From Mycobacterium sp. (GTDB lineage: Bacteria; Actinomycetota; Actinomycetes; Mycobacteriales; Mycobacteriaceae), in NCBI GenBank assembly GCA_018401645.1, contig JAGYKK010000004.1:1-64000 (forward strand): 64,000 bases of DNA, in the 5' to 3' direction. Both the position numbers and the translations under genes were made by a program. Shown one piece after another: positions 10,683 to 23,624 of the stretch; within the stretch, counting starts at the first letter, position 1; each line of letters begins with the position of its first letter. The notes beneath the pieces were generated by a model. That model ran no database searches, was not told where the DNA came from, and worked only from the letters and a program-made list of their open reading frames with translations.

Positions 10683-13004
10683 CCGTGCTGACCGCAAGTC
10701 CCTGCCGCATCCGGTGATCGTTGTCGTTCTCGGCCTGTTGCTGCTGCTCGCCCGGCCGGGCTGCCTCCATCGCCGCGGGCGAACCCGGCCCGAGTTCCTG
10801 GTGGTGCGCCTCGATAGCGTCAGCCCGGACGTGGTGACCACCTCCAGCGACCCCACCGTGACGGTGGTCGCGACGGTGACCAACGTCGGCGACCGGCCGG
10901 TCCGCGATGTCGTGGCCCGACTGGAACACGGCGAGCGGATACCCGCGTCGTCGGGCCTGCGGACCAGCCTGGACAGCGCCCGGGATCCGTTTGCGGGCGT
11001 CGGTGAGTTCATTGACGTCGCAGCCGAACTCAGCCGTGGACAAGCCGTCAGCTTCACCCTGACCGCGCCGATCAGATCCAGCCCGGAAACATCGTTGAAC
11101 ATCACCACACCCGGGGTTTACCCGCTGCTGGTCAACGTCAACGGCACCCCCGACTACGGGGCACCGGCCCGCCTCGACGCGACACGGTTCCTGTTGCCGG
11201 TGACCGGCGTTCCCCAGGCGCCGGGTGGCCCCCTGACCGCAGTTGTGGCCCCCGACATCACTAAGCCCGTTGCCGTAACGATGTTGTGGCCGCTGGCGGA
11301 TCGGCCGCGGCTGGCACCGGGGGTCCCCGGCGGCACCACCCCGGTCCGGCTGGTCAACGACGACCTCGCGGTGTCGCTGGCGACGGGCGGACGGCTTGAA
11401 ACATTGGTGGCGGCGGCCGAATTCGCGACCAGCCCGGGCGCGATCGACCCAGACAGCGGCATCGTTCGCGCGATGTGTCTGGCCGTCGACCCGACCTGCT
11501 GGTCACGGTGAACGCGATGACCAGGCTACGTCGTGGTGGAGGCACCGGGGGCCTCGACACGGCTACCCGACCTGGTGGCGGCCGCGCCGCCGCCACCCGA
11601 CCCGGCGACGGTCAACAGGCCGCGGTGGCGTGGCTGCAGCGAGTACGGGGTCTTTCCCAGCGGATGTGCGTTGCCGCCACGCCCTACGCGCAGGCCGACC
11701 TCGGCGCGTTGTACCGGGTCGGCGATCCTCGGCTCAGTGCGGCCGCCACCACCACGGCCGCCGACATCGTCGACCGGATTCTCGGAATCACCTCCACCCG
11801 GGGCGCAACCATCCTCGGCGATGGTCCGATGAGCGCTCCCGCACTCGATCTGCTCAACACTCAGGGCCTGACCGTCGCGATCGCGGCCGCCCCATAGCGG
11901 ACGCGGCCGACGGTGCCGTTCACGCCCGACCTGACGCCCCGCCGGCTGTCGCAGCAGGTCGTTATCGCACCGTTCGACCCGGCCGTGGGCGGTGCACTAG
12001 CTGGCGTCGGCACCGACCCCGGCGTGCCGACCTACCTCGATCGAGCGCTGAGCGTGCCGGTCGACCACGATTCTCCGGTGGCACGCCGCCAGGATGCCGT
12101 GGCGGCCATGCTGTGGCGGGCCCTGCAACCCGACGTCGAATCGAGGTCGCAAATCCTGCTACCGCCACTGAAGTGGAGTCCGCAACCCGACGACGCGCGC
12201 GCGATCCTGACTGTTCTGGCCAACGCGGTCCGCGCCTGGGCCACCCCGCGCCCACTGGAGGAGGTCATCCGCGAGTCCGCGTCCGCTCCGCCGCTCGAGC
12301 CGATGCTGCCCACCGAGATTCCCGGCGGTTTCGACGCTGATGTGGTGGCCGGAATCACTGCCGAAGTCGGCCGGCTGTGGGGACTCACCGCGGCCTTGAC
12401 CACCGATTCCCGCACCGGGCTGACGGGGCTGGCGTACACCGCTCCGCTGCGGGAGGACATGCTGCGGGCGATTAGCCAGATTGAGCCACCGGAGACCCGA
12501 AACGGCACCGCGCGTCAGCGACTGGCCGTTGTCGGCGCGACCATCGGTGATCTGTTCGGTGCCGTCACGATCGTCAACCCCGGGGACTCCTACACACTGG
12601 CCACCGAGAACAGTGCGCTACCCCTGGCACTACGCAACGATCTCGCCGTTCCGATCCGGGTACGCCTCCAGGTCGACGCCCCGCCCGGTATGACGGTGAC
12701 GGATATCGGCGAACAGGAACTGCCGCCGGGCTACCTCCCGCTGCGAGTGCCCGTTGAGGTCCGGGTCAGCCAGCGGGTCGCCGTGGACGTCACGCTGCGC
12801 ACCGCCGACGGACTCGCCCTAGGCGAGCCGGTGCGCATCTCGGTGCACGCCAACGCCTACGGCAAGGTGCTGACGGCGATTACCGTGGGCGGCGGATGCG
12901 TGCTGGCGCTGCTGGTGGGCCGTCGGCTCTATCACCGGTTCCGCGGCCAGCCCGATCGCGCCGACCTCGACCGTCCGTTGCATCCGAAGGACGACGACGA
13001 ATGA
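10678..13004 (+). pseudogene. DUF6049-like secreted/membrane protein (Rv3909 homologue), multiply frameshifted
   Basis: Homologue of Rv3909, a large exported protein of unknown function always found before murJ. Expected layout is a signal helix, extracellular Ig-like and unknown domains, and one C-terminal membrane helix. These parts are present in different frames: signal helix VIVVVLGLLLLLARPG and domain up to GIVRAMCLAVDP (frame of 10558-11511); VEAPGASTRLPDLVAAAPPPP (frame of 11533); WLQRVRGLSQRMCVAATPYAQADL to GLTVAIAAAP (frame of 11475-11897); then PFTPDLTPRRLSQQV through helix VLTAITVGGGCVLALLVG to KDDDE (11913-13004). Breaks fall near 10710, 11485, 11520, 11625, 11893 and 11920. The last four bases overlap murJ. 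Confidence 0.8.
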
Positions 13005-14728
13005 CGCCGCGGCCGCAGACCCGGCAGGTACGCGAGGAACTCTCCGATGCGGCCGTCGTGTCCCGTTCCTGGGGCATGGCTCTGGCAACACTGGTCAGCC
13101 GGATCACCGGCTTCATTCGGATCGTGCTCCTCGCGGCGATTCTCGGTGCAGCGCTGTCCAGTGCGTTCACCGTCGCCAACCAGCTACCCAACCTGATCGC
13201 AGCCCTGGTGCTGGAGGCGACCTTCACGGCGATTTTTGTCCCGGTGCTGGCGCGCGCCGAGCGCGACGACGCCGACGGCGGCGAGGCTTTCGTTCGGCGA
13301 CTGGTGACACTGGCCACCGCGTTGCTTTTGGCGGCAACCGTGGCGTCGGTGATCGCCGCCCCCCTGCTCGTCGGCCTGATGCTGGGTGATGACCCCAAGG
13401 TCAACGAACCACTCACCACAGCGTTCGCCTACCTGCTCATCCCACAGGTGATCTTCTATGGCCTGTCCTCGGTATTCATGGCAATCCTGAACAACCGCAA
13501 CGTGTTCGGGCCACCGGCCTGGGCGCCGGTGGCGAATAACGTCGTCGCGATCGCCACGCTGGGCCTTTATCTGCTGGTACCCGGAGAGCTTTCCGTTGAT
13601 CCCGTGCGGATGGGCAACGCCAAGCTGTTGGTGCTCGGCATCGGAACGACGGTGGGCGTGCTTGTCCAGGCCGCGATCCTGCTGTTCGCGATCCACTCCG
13701 AACGTGTCAGCCTGCGGCCTTTATGGGGGATCGACGCGCGGCTCAGACGATTCGGGACGATGGCCGCCGCCATGGTGCTCTATGTGGTGATCAGCCAAGT
13801 CGGACTGGTCGTGGGAAATCGGATTGCCAGCACCTCGGCGGCATCCGGGCCGGCGATCTACAACTACACCTGGTTGGTGCTGCAGTTGCCCTTCGGCATC
13901 ATCGGCGTAACCATTCTGACCGTCGTCATGCCACGGCTGAGCCGCAACGCCGCCGCCGATGACGTCCCGGCCGTGCTCGCCGACCTGTCGCTGGCCACCC
14001 GGCTCACCATGCTGACATTGCTCCCGGTGGTCGCGCTGATGACCATCAGTGGACCCGCCATCGGCAGCGCCCTGTTCGCCTACGGCAAGTTCGGTGAGGT
14101 CGACGCCAACTACCTGGGCATCGCGATCGCACTGTCGGCCTTCACCCTGATCCCCTACGCGCTGGTGCTACTGCAACTGCGGGTGTTTTACGCCCGGGAC
14201 CAACCCTGGACACCGATTCTGATCATCGTCGCCATCACCGTCGTGAAGGTCCTCGCCTCGCTGGCGGCGCCGCACCTGACCGCTGACCCCGAACTGGTGG
14301 CCGGCTATCTCGGCGCCGCGAATGGGCTCGGCTTTCTGGCCGGCGCGCTGCTCGGACATGTGTTGCTGCGTCGGTCGCTGCGGCCGCCCGAGGGACGGCT
14401 TTTGGATCCCGCCGTCATCCGCACCGTCGTGATCACCGCCGGTGCATCGCTGCTGGCCGCTCTCGTCGCCGTTGCCGCCGACCAACTGCTGGGACTGGCA
14501 GCATTGACGGCCCGCGGTGGGGGCGGATCGATGATCCGGCTCGGAATCGTGGCCTCGTCATGGCGCGTGATCCTGGCCGCGGTCATGCTGGCCGCCGGGT
14601 ACCCGACGCCTCGCGGCTCGAAGGCTGCCGGAGCAGCGTTCCGGCGGCGTGGCGCGCGGAGCGGGCGACTCGGCATCGCCCCAGAACTCCCACCTGCCCC
14701 ATGCGCATACCCTTGTCACGTACTCTGA
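13001..14728 (+). CDS. murJ: MurJ (MviN) lipid II flippase domain of the Rv3910-type protein
   Basis: Integral membrane flippase that moves lipid II across the cytoplasmic membrane for peptidoglycan synthesis. The frame starts at ATG 13001, overlapping the previous stop (ATGA), and encodes about fourteen hydrophobic segments. MVF-family landmarks are MALATLVSRITGFIRIVLLA at the N-terminus, FTVANQLPNLIAALVLEATF and NNRNVFGPPAWAPVANNVV. The membrane domain reads cleanly to about residue 530. After SSWRVILAAVMLAAG the frame leaves the expected sequence and stops at 14728, so the pseudokinase and extracytoplasmic parts found in mycobacterial Rv3910 are not joined. As read the product is 575 residues. 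Confidence 0.88.
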   Translation: MTPRPQTRQVREELSDAAVVSRSWGMALATLVSRITGFIRIVLLAAILGAALSSAFTVANQLPNLIAALVLEATFTAIFVPVLARAERDDADGGEAFVRRLVTLATALLLAATVASVIAAPLLVGLMLGDDPKVNEPLTTAFAYLLIPQVIFYGLSSVFMAILNNRNVFGPPAWAPVANNVVAIATLGLYLLVPGELSVDPVRMGNAKLLVLGIGTTVGVLVQAAILLFAIHSERVSLRPLWGIDARLRRFGTMAAAMVLYVVISQVGLVVGNRIASTSAASGPAIYNYTWLVLQLPFGIIGVTILTVVMPRLSRNAAADDVPAVLADLSLATRLTMLTLLPVVALMTISGPAIGSALFAYGKFGEVDANYLGIAIALSAFTLIPYALVLLQLRVFYARDQPWTPILIIVAITVVKVLASLAAPHLTADPELVAGYLGAANGLGFLAGALLGHVLLRRSLRPPEGRLLDPAVIRTVVITAGASLLAALVAVAADQLLGLAALTARGGGGSMIRLGIVASSWRVILAAVMLAAGYPTPRGSKAAGAAFRRRGARSGRLGIAPELPPAPCAYPCHVL

Positions 14729-16421
14729 GGTCGGCCGATCTCCCGCGCCTCAGCGACAGGAGTTCGGCCTGCCCGGCGCGGGACGCCGGAACCGTGACCG
14801 GGAAGGGGCCGGAACTGGCGACCACCCTCACGCACGCCGTCCCCGAGCCGGCCCGACGATCCGACCACCAAGATTGCAAGGCAATCGGCCGGGGATTTCC
14901 AGCCCGACGTCGCCCTGGTACCACCGTCGGCCCGGGGACTCCGCGCGCCGCGCAAGCACCGCCGCCCACACAGATTCCGCCCTGGGACCCGGTGTGACCG
15001 TGGCCGACGGTCGCTACCGGTTGCTGGTCTCCCACGGTGGGCCCGCCCGGGCTTCAATCTGGCAGGCATTGGATGTAGCGCTGGACCGGCAGGTCGCGCT
15101 CACGTTGGTCGGCCCGAACGCACCCCGCCCGACGATCAGATCGACGAGATCCTCGCCCGCACCCTGGTACTCAGCCGAATCGAACGGCCGGGTCTGGCCC
15201 GAGTGCTCGACGTCACCAGGAGCAGCGACCGCAGTGGCCTGGTGGTGTCGGAATGGATCCGCGGCGGCTCGCTGAGGGAAGTGGCCGACACCTCTCCTCG
15301 CCCATCGGGGCCGCCCGGGCGATCCAGTCACTGGCGGCGGCGGCCGACGAAGCCCACCGGGCGGGAGTCGCCCTCTCGGTGGACCACCCGGTCGGATTCG
15401 GGTCAGCATCGACGGCGACGTCGCGCTGGCCTTCCCGGCGACGCTGGCCGGCGCCAACCCCGCCGGCGACGTGCGCGGGATCGGGGCAGCCCTCTACGCC
15501 TCCTCGTCGATCACGGCCGCTCCCCGAACACGGCACACCGGCGGGTTCGGCCCGCCGACACCAGCCCGAACGGTGAGCCGGTCGGGCCGCGACGATCAAC
15601 TCGGCGATTCCCTACGGGATCTCGGCGGCCGCGAGCCGGCCGTCCAACCAGGCGGCGGTATCAGCACCGCCGCGACCGCCCTGCACCTGCTGCAGCAGGC
15701 AACCGCCGCAGCCGATCAAACCGATCTGATGGAACCGCTGGGCCCGACCACGCCGAGGACCGCGCACCGACGCGCGCCCGGCAAGGACGCCAGCGCGCTG
15801 CGGCGCCGCAGATTGTTGATCGGCCTCGGTGTGGGCGCCGCCGTCCTGCTGGTCGCATTGCTGCTGATGGCCTCGGTCCTCGGCCGGATCTTCGGTGATG
15901 TGAGCGGCGAGCTCAAAGGTGACCAACTTGGCTTGAATACGACCACGACGGCAAGCAGCGGCACAACCGGTGCGCTCATCAAACCTGTTGCGGCAACGGT
16001 ATTCTCGCCGGATGGCGGAGCGGACGCCCCGGGCTTGGCTGGACTCGCGATCGACGGAGACCCGTCAACGGTCTGGCCAACGGATACTTACACCGACAAC
16101 GTTCCGTTCCCCAACTTCAAAAACGGGGTGGGGCTGATGCTGGAGTTGCCGGAACCCACCGTGGTCGGCAGCGTCACCGTCGCGGTATCCAGCATCGGTA
16201 CCCAGATGCAGATCCGAACCGCGGCCACGGCGGATCCCGAAAGTCTCGAGGACACCGTTCTGCTGACCGGGCCCACCGCACTCAAGCCTGGCACCAACAC
16301 CATCGCGGTGCCCAGTGCGGCGCCCACGTCCCACGTACTGATCTGGATTTCGACAATGGGCCAGACCGCCGGCCAGAGCCGCACCGACATCTCTGAGGTC
16401 ACCGTCCGCGCCGCCGACTGA
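14729..16421 (+). pseudogene. 3' half of the Rv3910-type gene: pseudokinase, TM helix and extracytoplasmic domain, frameshifted
   Basis: Continuation of murJ. In M. tuberculosis the C-terminal pseudokinase of Rv3910, once phosphorylated by PknB, binds FhaA. Pieces found: DGRYRLLVSHGG to WQALDVALDRQVALTLVGPN (frame of 14649); LVVSEWIRGGSLREVADTSP (frame of 15203); IGAARAIQSLAAAADEAHRAG (frame of 15253); the last frame from about 15440, whose text is continuous from ISTAATALHLLQQATAAADQT through helix RLLIGLGVGAAVLLVALLLMAS to the discoidin-like domain VTVFSPDGG-type segment and stop at 16421. At least five indels lie between 14600 and 15650. The last 250 residues are well preserved, so decay, if real, is recent. 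Confidence 0.8.
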
Positions 16422-16496
16422 CACCACACCCGGGGCGCCCACAGCCACCGTCCCGGGTGAAGTGCCTGGTGTCAGCGCAGTGGTTACTGTCCGGCC

Positions 16497-17069
16497 GTGG
16501 CCTGCTTTTCCCCCGACTCCGCCGACTCCGCCGGCCAACGCACGGACGCCGAGCTGCTTTCGGCTCACGCCGCCGGTGACCGTCGCGCGTTCGAGGAATT
16601 GTTCAGGCGACACCGTGTGCAGTTGTATCGCCTCGCCCGGCGGCGCAGTCGGAGCGCAGAGGATGCCGACGATGCCCTGCAGGAAGCCATGCTCTCCGCG
16701 CACCGCGCGGCGGGCTCATTCCGCCATGACGCCGCGGTCGGCAGTTGGCTACACCGGATCGTTGTCAACGCCTGCCTGGATCGCACGCGGCGCGGCGGTT
16801 TCCCGACCGCACTGCTCACCGAGGATTGCCGGCCATTGGCCGATCGAACCGACGACGTCGAGACGGCGATCATGCTCCGCCAGGCGCTGATGCGGCTGTC
16901 GGTCGAACAACGGGCCGCCGTGGTCGCCGTCGATATGCATGGCTACTCAGTGGCGGACGCCGCCAGGTTGCTCGCCATCGCCGAGGGGACCGTCAAGAGC
17001 CGATGCGCCCGGGGCCGGATACGGCTCGCGGCGCTGTTGGGTAATCTCTCCCCCACAACTCAGCTCTGA
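16497..17069 (+). CDS. sigM: ECF RNA polymerase sigma factor SigM
   Basis: 190-residue extracytoplasmic-function sigma factor. Region 2 spans about residues 20-95 (AFEELFRRHRVQLYRLARRR, DADDALQEAMLSAHRAAGSFR, SWLHRIVVNACLDRTRR), and region 4 with its helix-turn-helix is VAVDMHGYSVADAARLLAIAEGTVKSR. The GTG start at 16497 gives normal family length. It lies between the murJ gene and trxB, the position of Rv3911 (sigM). In M. tuberculosis SigM controls, among others, esx genes and surface components. The anti-sigma gene that should follow is reduced to a stub (17086-17331), which bears on how SigM is controlled here. Confidence 0.92.
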   Translation: MACFSPDSADSAGQRTDAELLSAHAAGDRRAFEELFRRHRVQLYRLARRRSRSAEDADDALQEAMLSAHRAAGSFRHDAAVGSWLHRIVVNACLDRTRRGGFPTALLTEDCRPLADRTDDVETAIMLRQALMRLSVEQRAAVVAVDMHGYSVADAARLLAIAEGTVKSRCARGRIRLAALLGNLSPTTQL

Positions 17070-17085
17070 ACGGCACACTGAACGG

Positions 17086-17331
17086 GTGAAATCCCGCCCA
17101 AACACACGCCAGGTGACCAGCGCGGCGGCACCGCGGCACCCGGCTCATGCCGCCCGGCCGGGTACCGGGACAGGCCGACTGGTCTCCGCCGTCGCCGGGG
17201 TGGCGGTGTTGCTGGGGACTCTGGTGTTCGCAATCGCGGTGCTGTCGAGGTCCGGCGGTCCAGCAACAAGCACCCCGACAAGCGCCCAACTCATCACGGT
17301 TACCGGCAAGGTCCCGCTTCTGCGGCCGTAG
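17086..17331 (+). pseudogene. Remnant of the anti-SigM gene (rsmA, Rv3912-like)
   Basis: Short frame of 81 residues from a GTG at 17086, sixteen bases after sigM. It keeps one membrane helix (LVSAVAGVAVLLGTLVFAIAVL) and a short outer segment STPTSAQLITVTGK that resembles the start of the extracytoplasmic part of RsmA. The 254-residue M. tuberculosis protein has a cytoplasmic sigma-binding domain of about 100 residues before the helix and about 120 residues after it; both are missing. The stub could be inserted in the membrane but is unlikely to bind SigM. It could also be an unrelated small membrane protein, but position and the TSAQ-ITV match favour a remnant. Confidence 0.55.
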
Positions 17332-17351
17332 CTGAAGGGCATATCCTCTAG

Positions 17352-18338
<987 letters not shown>

Positions 18339-18342
<4 letters not shown>

Positions 18343-18665
18343 GTACAACAACGGTGAACGTCACTGACGGGAACTTCACCGAGGCGGTACTTTCCAGCAC
18401 AACGCCCGTTCTGGTGGACTTCTGGGCAACCTGGTGTGGTCCGTGCCGAATGGTGGCCCCGGTCCTCGAGGAGATCGCCGTCGAGAAGGCCGGGCTTTTG
18501 ACCGTGGCGAAGCTGGACGTGGACGCCAATCCAGCGACGGCCCGCGACTTCCAGGTGGTCTCGATCCCGACCCTGATTGTATTCAAGGGTGGCAAACCGG
18601 TGAAACGGATCGTAGGCGCCAAGGGCAAAGCGGCGTTGCTGCGAGAGTTGGCTGACGTCCTCTAA
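18339..18665 (+). CDS. trxA: Thioredoxin
   Basis: 108-residue thioredoxin that donates electrons from TrxB to ribonucleotide reductase, peroxidases and other disulphide targets. The active site is [14 protein letters not shown], and the cis-proline loop is [12 protein letters not shown]. The start is ATG 18339, whose last two bases and the next form the trxB stop (ATGA overlap), indicating coupled translation; an upstream in-frame GTG-type start at 18264 would add an unlikely Arg-rich extension. It corresponds to TrxC (Rv3914) of M. tuberculosis by position. Confidence 0.96.
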
Positions 18666-18773
18666 ACCGGCCCACAGTGCCCGGCCAGGCACTCACCGGC
18701 AGAGACGAATTCGTTACCCGAGATAGTGCAGACGGTTTCCTTCACGGCCGTTTCATCTGCGACAATGCTTGCT

Positions 18774-20021
18774 ATGTGGAGTCCCAGCGCCGGCGCCGGC
18801 AATGCCGACTCCCGACCTGACCCCACAGCCGCCGACGTATTGCGTCGCGGGGACCGAGGCGGCGCAGTGGTGGAGATTCGCGCTGCGCTGGCCGCCCTCG
18901 GGTTGCTGGAAAACCCGGACGACAATATGACGACCGGCCGACACGTGGCACTCGACCGCTTCGACGCCGAACTCGACCATGCGGTGCGAACCTTTCAGCA
19001 GCGGCGGGGTCTGTTGGTCGACGGCCTCGTCGGCGAAGCGACCTACCGGGCGTTAAGGGAGGCGTCCTACCGGTTGGGAGCCCGCACGCTCGCCCATCAG
19101 TTCGGGGCGCCGATGTACGGCGACGATGTCGCCACCCTGCAAGCACGTTTGCAGGATCTCGGCTTCTATACCGCCTTGGTGGACGGCTATTTCGGCTTGC
19201 AGACGCATAACTCCCTGATGTCCTATCAGCGCGAATACGGGATGGCCCCGGACGGCATCTGTGGACCAGAAACGCTTCGCTCCCTTTATTTTCTGGGCTC
19301 CCGAGTTACCGGCGGTTCGCTGCACGCGATCCGGGAGGAAGAACACGTCCGGGTGTCCGGTCCACGGCTTTCGGGCAAGCGGATCATCATCGATCCCGGC
19401 CGCGGCGGCAGTGATAACGGTCTGATCGCCCGGGGCCCCGATGGCCCGATCAGTGAGGCCGACATCCTCTGGGATCTGGCTAGCCGCCTCGAGGGTCGGA
19501 TGGCTGCGATCGGCATGGAGACATTCCTGTCGCGGCCGGCCAACCGCAGCCCCGGGGATGCCGAGCGTGCGGCGACCGCCAACACCGTCGGGGCCGACCT
19601 GATGATCAGTCTCCGCTGCGAAAATCAGCCAGGTCCGTCAGCTAGCGGCGTCGCCTGCTTCTACTTCGGGAGCCCGCATGGATCAGTCTCGACCATTGGA
19701 CGCAATCTGGCCGATTTTGTCCAACGAGAAGTGGTGGCGCGCACAGGTTTACGGGATTGCCGAACACACGGCCGAACCTGGGATCTCTTGCGTCTCACCC
19801 GAATGCCGACCGTGCAGGTCGACATCGGGTACATCACCAGCCCTCGTGATCTCGGCATGCTGGTAACCCGGGAGTGCAGGGACGCCGTCGCCGAGGGTGT
19901 GCTTGCGGCCGTGAAGCGTCTCTACCTACTGGGCAAAAACGACCGTCCAACCGGGACGTTCACGTTCGCCGAATTGCTGGCCCATGAGCAATCGGTGGAG
20001 CAGGGCCGCCCAGCCGTCTAA
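18774..20021 (+). CDS. cwlM: CwlM, amidase-fold regulator of peptidoglycan synthesis
   Basis: About 415 residues: two peptidoglycan-binding-like domains (VVEIRAALAALGLL to VGEATYRALREASY, and DVATLQARLQDLGFYT to GPETLRSLYFLGS) and an amidase_3 domain from KRIIIDPGRGG. In active amidases that motif reads DPGHGG and a second zinc His follows; here Arg replaces the first His and ISLRCEN occupies the second site, so hydrolysis is not expected. This agrees with published work showing that CwlM, phosphorylated by PknB, activates MurA. The conserved C-terminal GKNDRPTGTFTFAELL holds the phosphorylated threonine region. The start is chosen at ATG 18774; ATG 18765 or upstream starts are possible. Confidence 0.92.
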   Translation: MWSPSAGAGNADSRPDPTAADVLRRGDRGGAVVEIRAALAALGLLENPDDNMTTGRHVALDRFDAELDHAVRTFQQRRGLLVDGLVGEATYRALREASYRLGARTLAHQFGAPMYGDDVATLQARLQDLGFYTALVDGYFGLQTHNSLMSYQREYGMAPDGICGPETLRSLYFLGSRVTGGSLHAIREEEHVRVSGPRLSGKRIIIDPGRGGSDNGLIARGPDGPISEADILWDLASRLEGRMAAIGMETFLSRPANRSPGDAERAATANTVGADLMISLRCENQPGPSASGVACFYFGSPHGSVSTIGRNLADFVQREVVARTGLRDCRTHGRTWDLLRLTRMPTVQVDIGYITSPRDLGMLVTRECRDAVAEGVLAAVKRLYLLGKNDRPTGTFTFAELLAHEQSVEQGRPAV

Positions 20022-20728
20022 CCGCTGCCAACTGGTTGTTGCAACTCCGCGCCCTCCAGCAGTCTCTCCAATGCCGCTTCCACCTCAGCCTTCCAGCCCA
20101 GTCCCTTGTCGAGTTCCAAGCGGAGGCGCGGGAAGTAGCGGTGCGGGGCTGCGACGGTGAAACCCGCATCCAGAAGCAGGTCCGCCTTGATCATGCAGCG
20201 ATCGAAGGAGCAATCCCCCAGAGCCGCAATCGCCGGTCGCAATCGGGGATCCAGGTCGCCGGCATCGGGTAACTCGTTGGCCTCGGTCGTGCGCCCGAAG
20301 GCTTCCAAGGCTCGCACCCCCCGTCGCATGAGTTCGCTGACCACGTGCCCGATCAGCATGGCCGGCAGGGCCTCGGACTGTCCGGGTTCGACTCCCATAG
20401 AGGTGAGCAGAACCGCGTCCGCACTGACCGGACCGGTCGGGAACTGCAGGGCCCTGGGCACCGCGCGGGGTGGCGCGTAGAGCAGATAGCCCAGACAGGG
20501 CTCGTCGGCATCCCGCGCGCCCAACAGCGGCGCGTAGGTGGCGACCTGGCCGCACGCGCCCCACTCCAGCATGACCATCGACAGCCACGCTTCCTTCTCG
20601 AATTCGGGATCCGGCAGATATTCACCGGCCAGGGTCTCCGGGTCGACCTCCCAGAACACGCAGCGGCGCGCATGTTTGGGGAGTTGCTCAAAGTCGTCGA
20701 GTCGCAGCGGCCTGATATGAACGGACAC
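20018..20728 (-). CDS. GNAT-family N-acetyltransferase-like protein (Rv3916c-like)
   Basis: 236-residue protein matching Rv3916c by position (between cwlM and parB) and overall sequence, usually annotated as a GNAT-fold protein. The start is set at GTG 20728 because GGGGAGG stands five bases upstream and the sequence then reads SVHIRPLRLDDFEQLPKH, a typical GNAT N-terminus. The longer frame to 20878 lacks such support. The acetyl-CoA loop is not obvious, so enzymatic activity is uncertain. It overlaps the cwlM end by four bases, tail to tail. Between this start and parB, the 212-base stretch 20729-20940 lies upstream of this gene and downstream of parB; I see no further gene in it. Confidence 0.75.
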   Translation of the reverse strand: MSVHIRPLRLDDFEQLPKHARRCVFWEVDPETLAGEYLPDPEFEKEAWLSMVMLEWGACGQVATYAPLLGARDADEPCLGYLLYAPPRAVPRALQFPTGPVSADAVLLTSMGVEPGQSEALPAMLIGHVVSELMRRGVRALEAFGRTTEANELPDAGDLDPRLRPAIAALGDCSFDRCMIKADLLLDAGFTVAAPHRYFPRLRLELDKGLGWKAEVEAALERLLEGAELQQPVGSG

Positions 20729-20940
20729 TGGCCTCCCCGGCTTTCCCACGATGCGAAGCGCGCCGCAGCCATCTAAGGATAGGAGAAACAGCCGATCTCC
20801 GGCCAATATGGCCCGCCCCAGGTACTTCCGACCCGGGTCGATCACTAAATCTCTTGTGCCAGTATGTGATTCGCGCATCGAGCCCGACCGATGCCACCGT
20901 TACGTCACTGTGACATAACAGCCGTGCGTAAAGCCTTGCC

Positions 20941-21905
20941 CTATTTTGGCCCTTGCGGGTCCATCAGACCCACGATGCGCTCAAGGTCTTCCACCGACCC
21001 GAACTCGACGACGATCTTGCCCTTACGCTTGCCCAGGCTGACCACCACCCGAGTGTCGTAGCTACGCGAAATGCGCTCGGCGATATCTTGCAACCCCGGC
21101 ATCTGGATCGGCTTGCGGCGTGCCGGCTTAGGCGGCTTGGTGTCATCCCGATTGGCCAGGGTCACAGCCTCCTCGGTGGCCCGCACAGAAAGACCCTCCG
21201 CCACGATTCGCGCGGCTAGTTCCTCCTGTGCCTCAGGGCCAGCTTCCAGCGCCAACAGGGCGCGGGCGTGCCCCGCCGAGAGCACTCCGGCGGCAACACG
21301 TCGCTGGACCGCGATTGGCAACCGGAGCAGCCGGATCATATTGCTGATCACCGGACGTGACCGGCCGATTCGGGTGGCGAGTTCATCGTGGGTAACGTCG
21401 AACTCTTCCAGTAACTGCTGGTAGGCCGCCGCCTCCTCCAGTGGGTTGAGCTGAGCGCGGTGAATGTTCTCCAGCAGGGCATCGCGAAGGAGATTGTCGT
21501 CGGTGGTCTCCCGGATGATCGCTGGAATCGCCGCCAGGCCGGCCTGCTGGCAGGCTCGCCACCGTCGCTCCCCCATCACGAGTTGGTAGTGCGTGCCACC
21601 CGCACCATCGGCGACCTCACGGACGACGATCGGCTGCATCAGGCCGAACTCGCGAATCGAGTGCACGAGTTCAGCGAGCGCTTCCTCGTCGAACACCTGC
21701 CGCGGCTGGCGCGGATTTGGCACGATGGCCGCAGGGTCGATCTCCCGGTAGTAGTCCCCACCGACGTTCGCCCCGTCGCTCGACGATCCGCCAATCACGA
21801 CATCGGCTGCAGCGTCACCCAGTCGGGGGCCGCCATCCGCCGGACCGGTGGGAATCAGCGATGCAAGCCCCCGACCGAGGCCGCCCTTGCGGCGTGATGG
21901 TTTCG

Positions 21906-21909
<4 letters not shown>
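20941..21909 (-). CDS. parB: Chromosome-partitioning protein ParB
   Basis: 322-residue CTP-dependent DNA clamp that loads at parS and links the origin to ParA and SMC. The N-terminal motif [12 protein letters not shown] is typical; the CTP-binding ParB domain holds NPRQPR and MGERRWRA; the helix-turn-helix is [21 protein letters not shown]; and the C-terminal dimerisation part ends [10 protein letters not shown]. Start ATG 21909 overlaps the parA stop (ATGA), so ParA and ParB are translationally coupled. Two parS sites lie about 1-1.7 kb upstream in the same operon. Confidence 0.97.
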
Positions 21910-23599
<1,690 letters not shown>

Positions 23600-23624
23600 T
23601 CAGCGGAACTACACCGATGTAACT

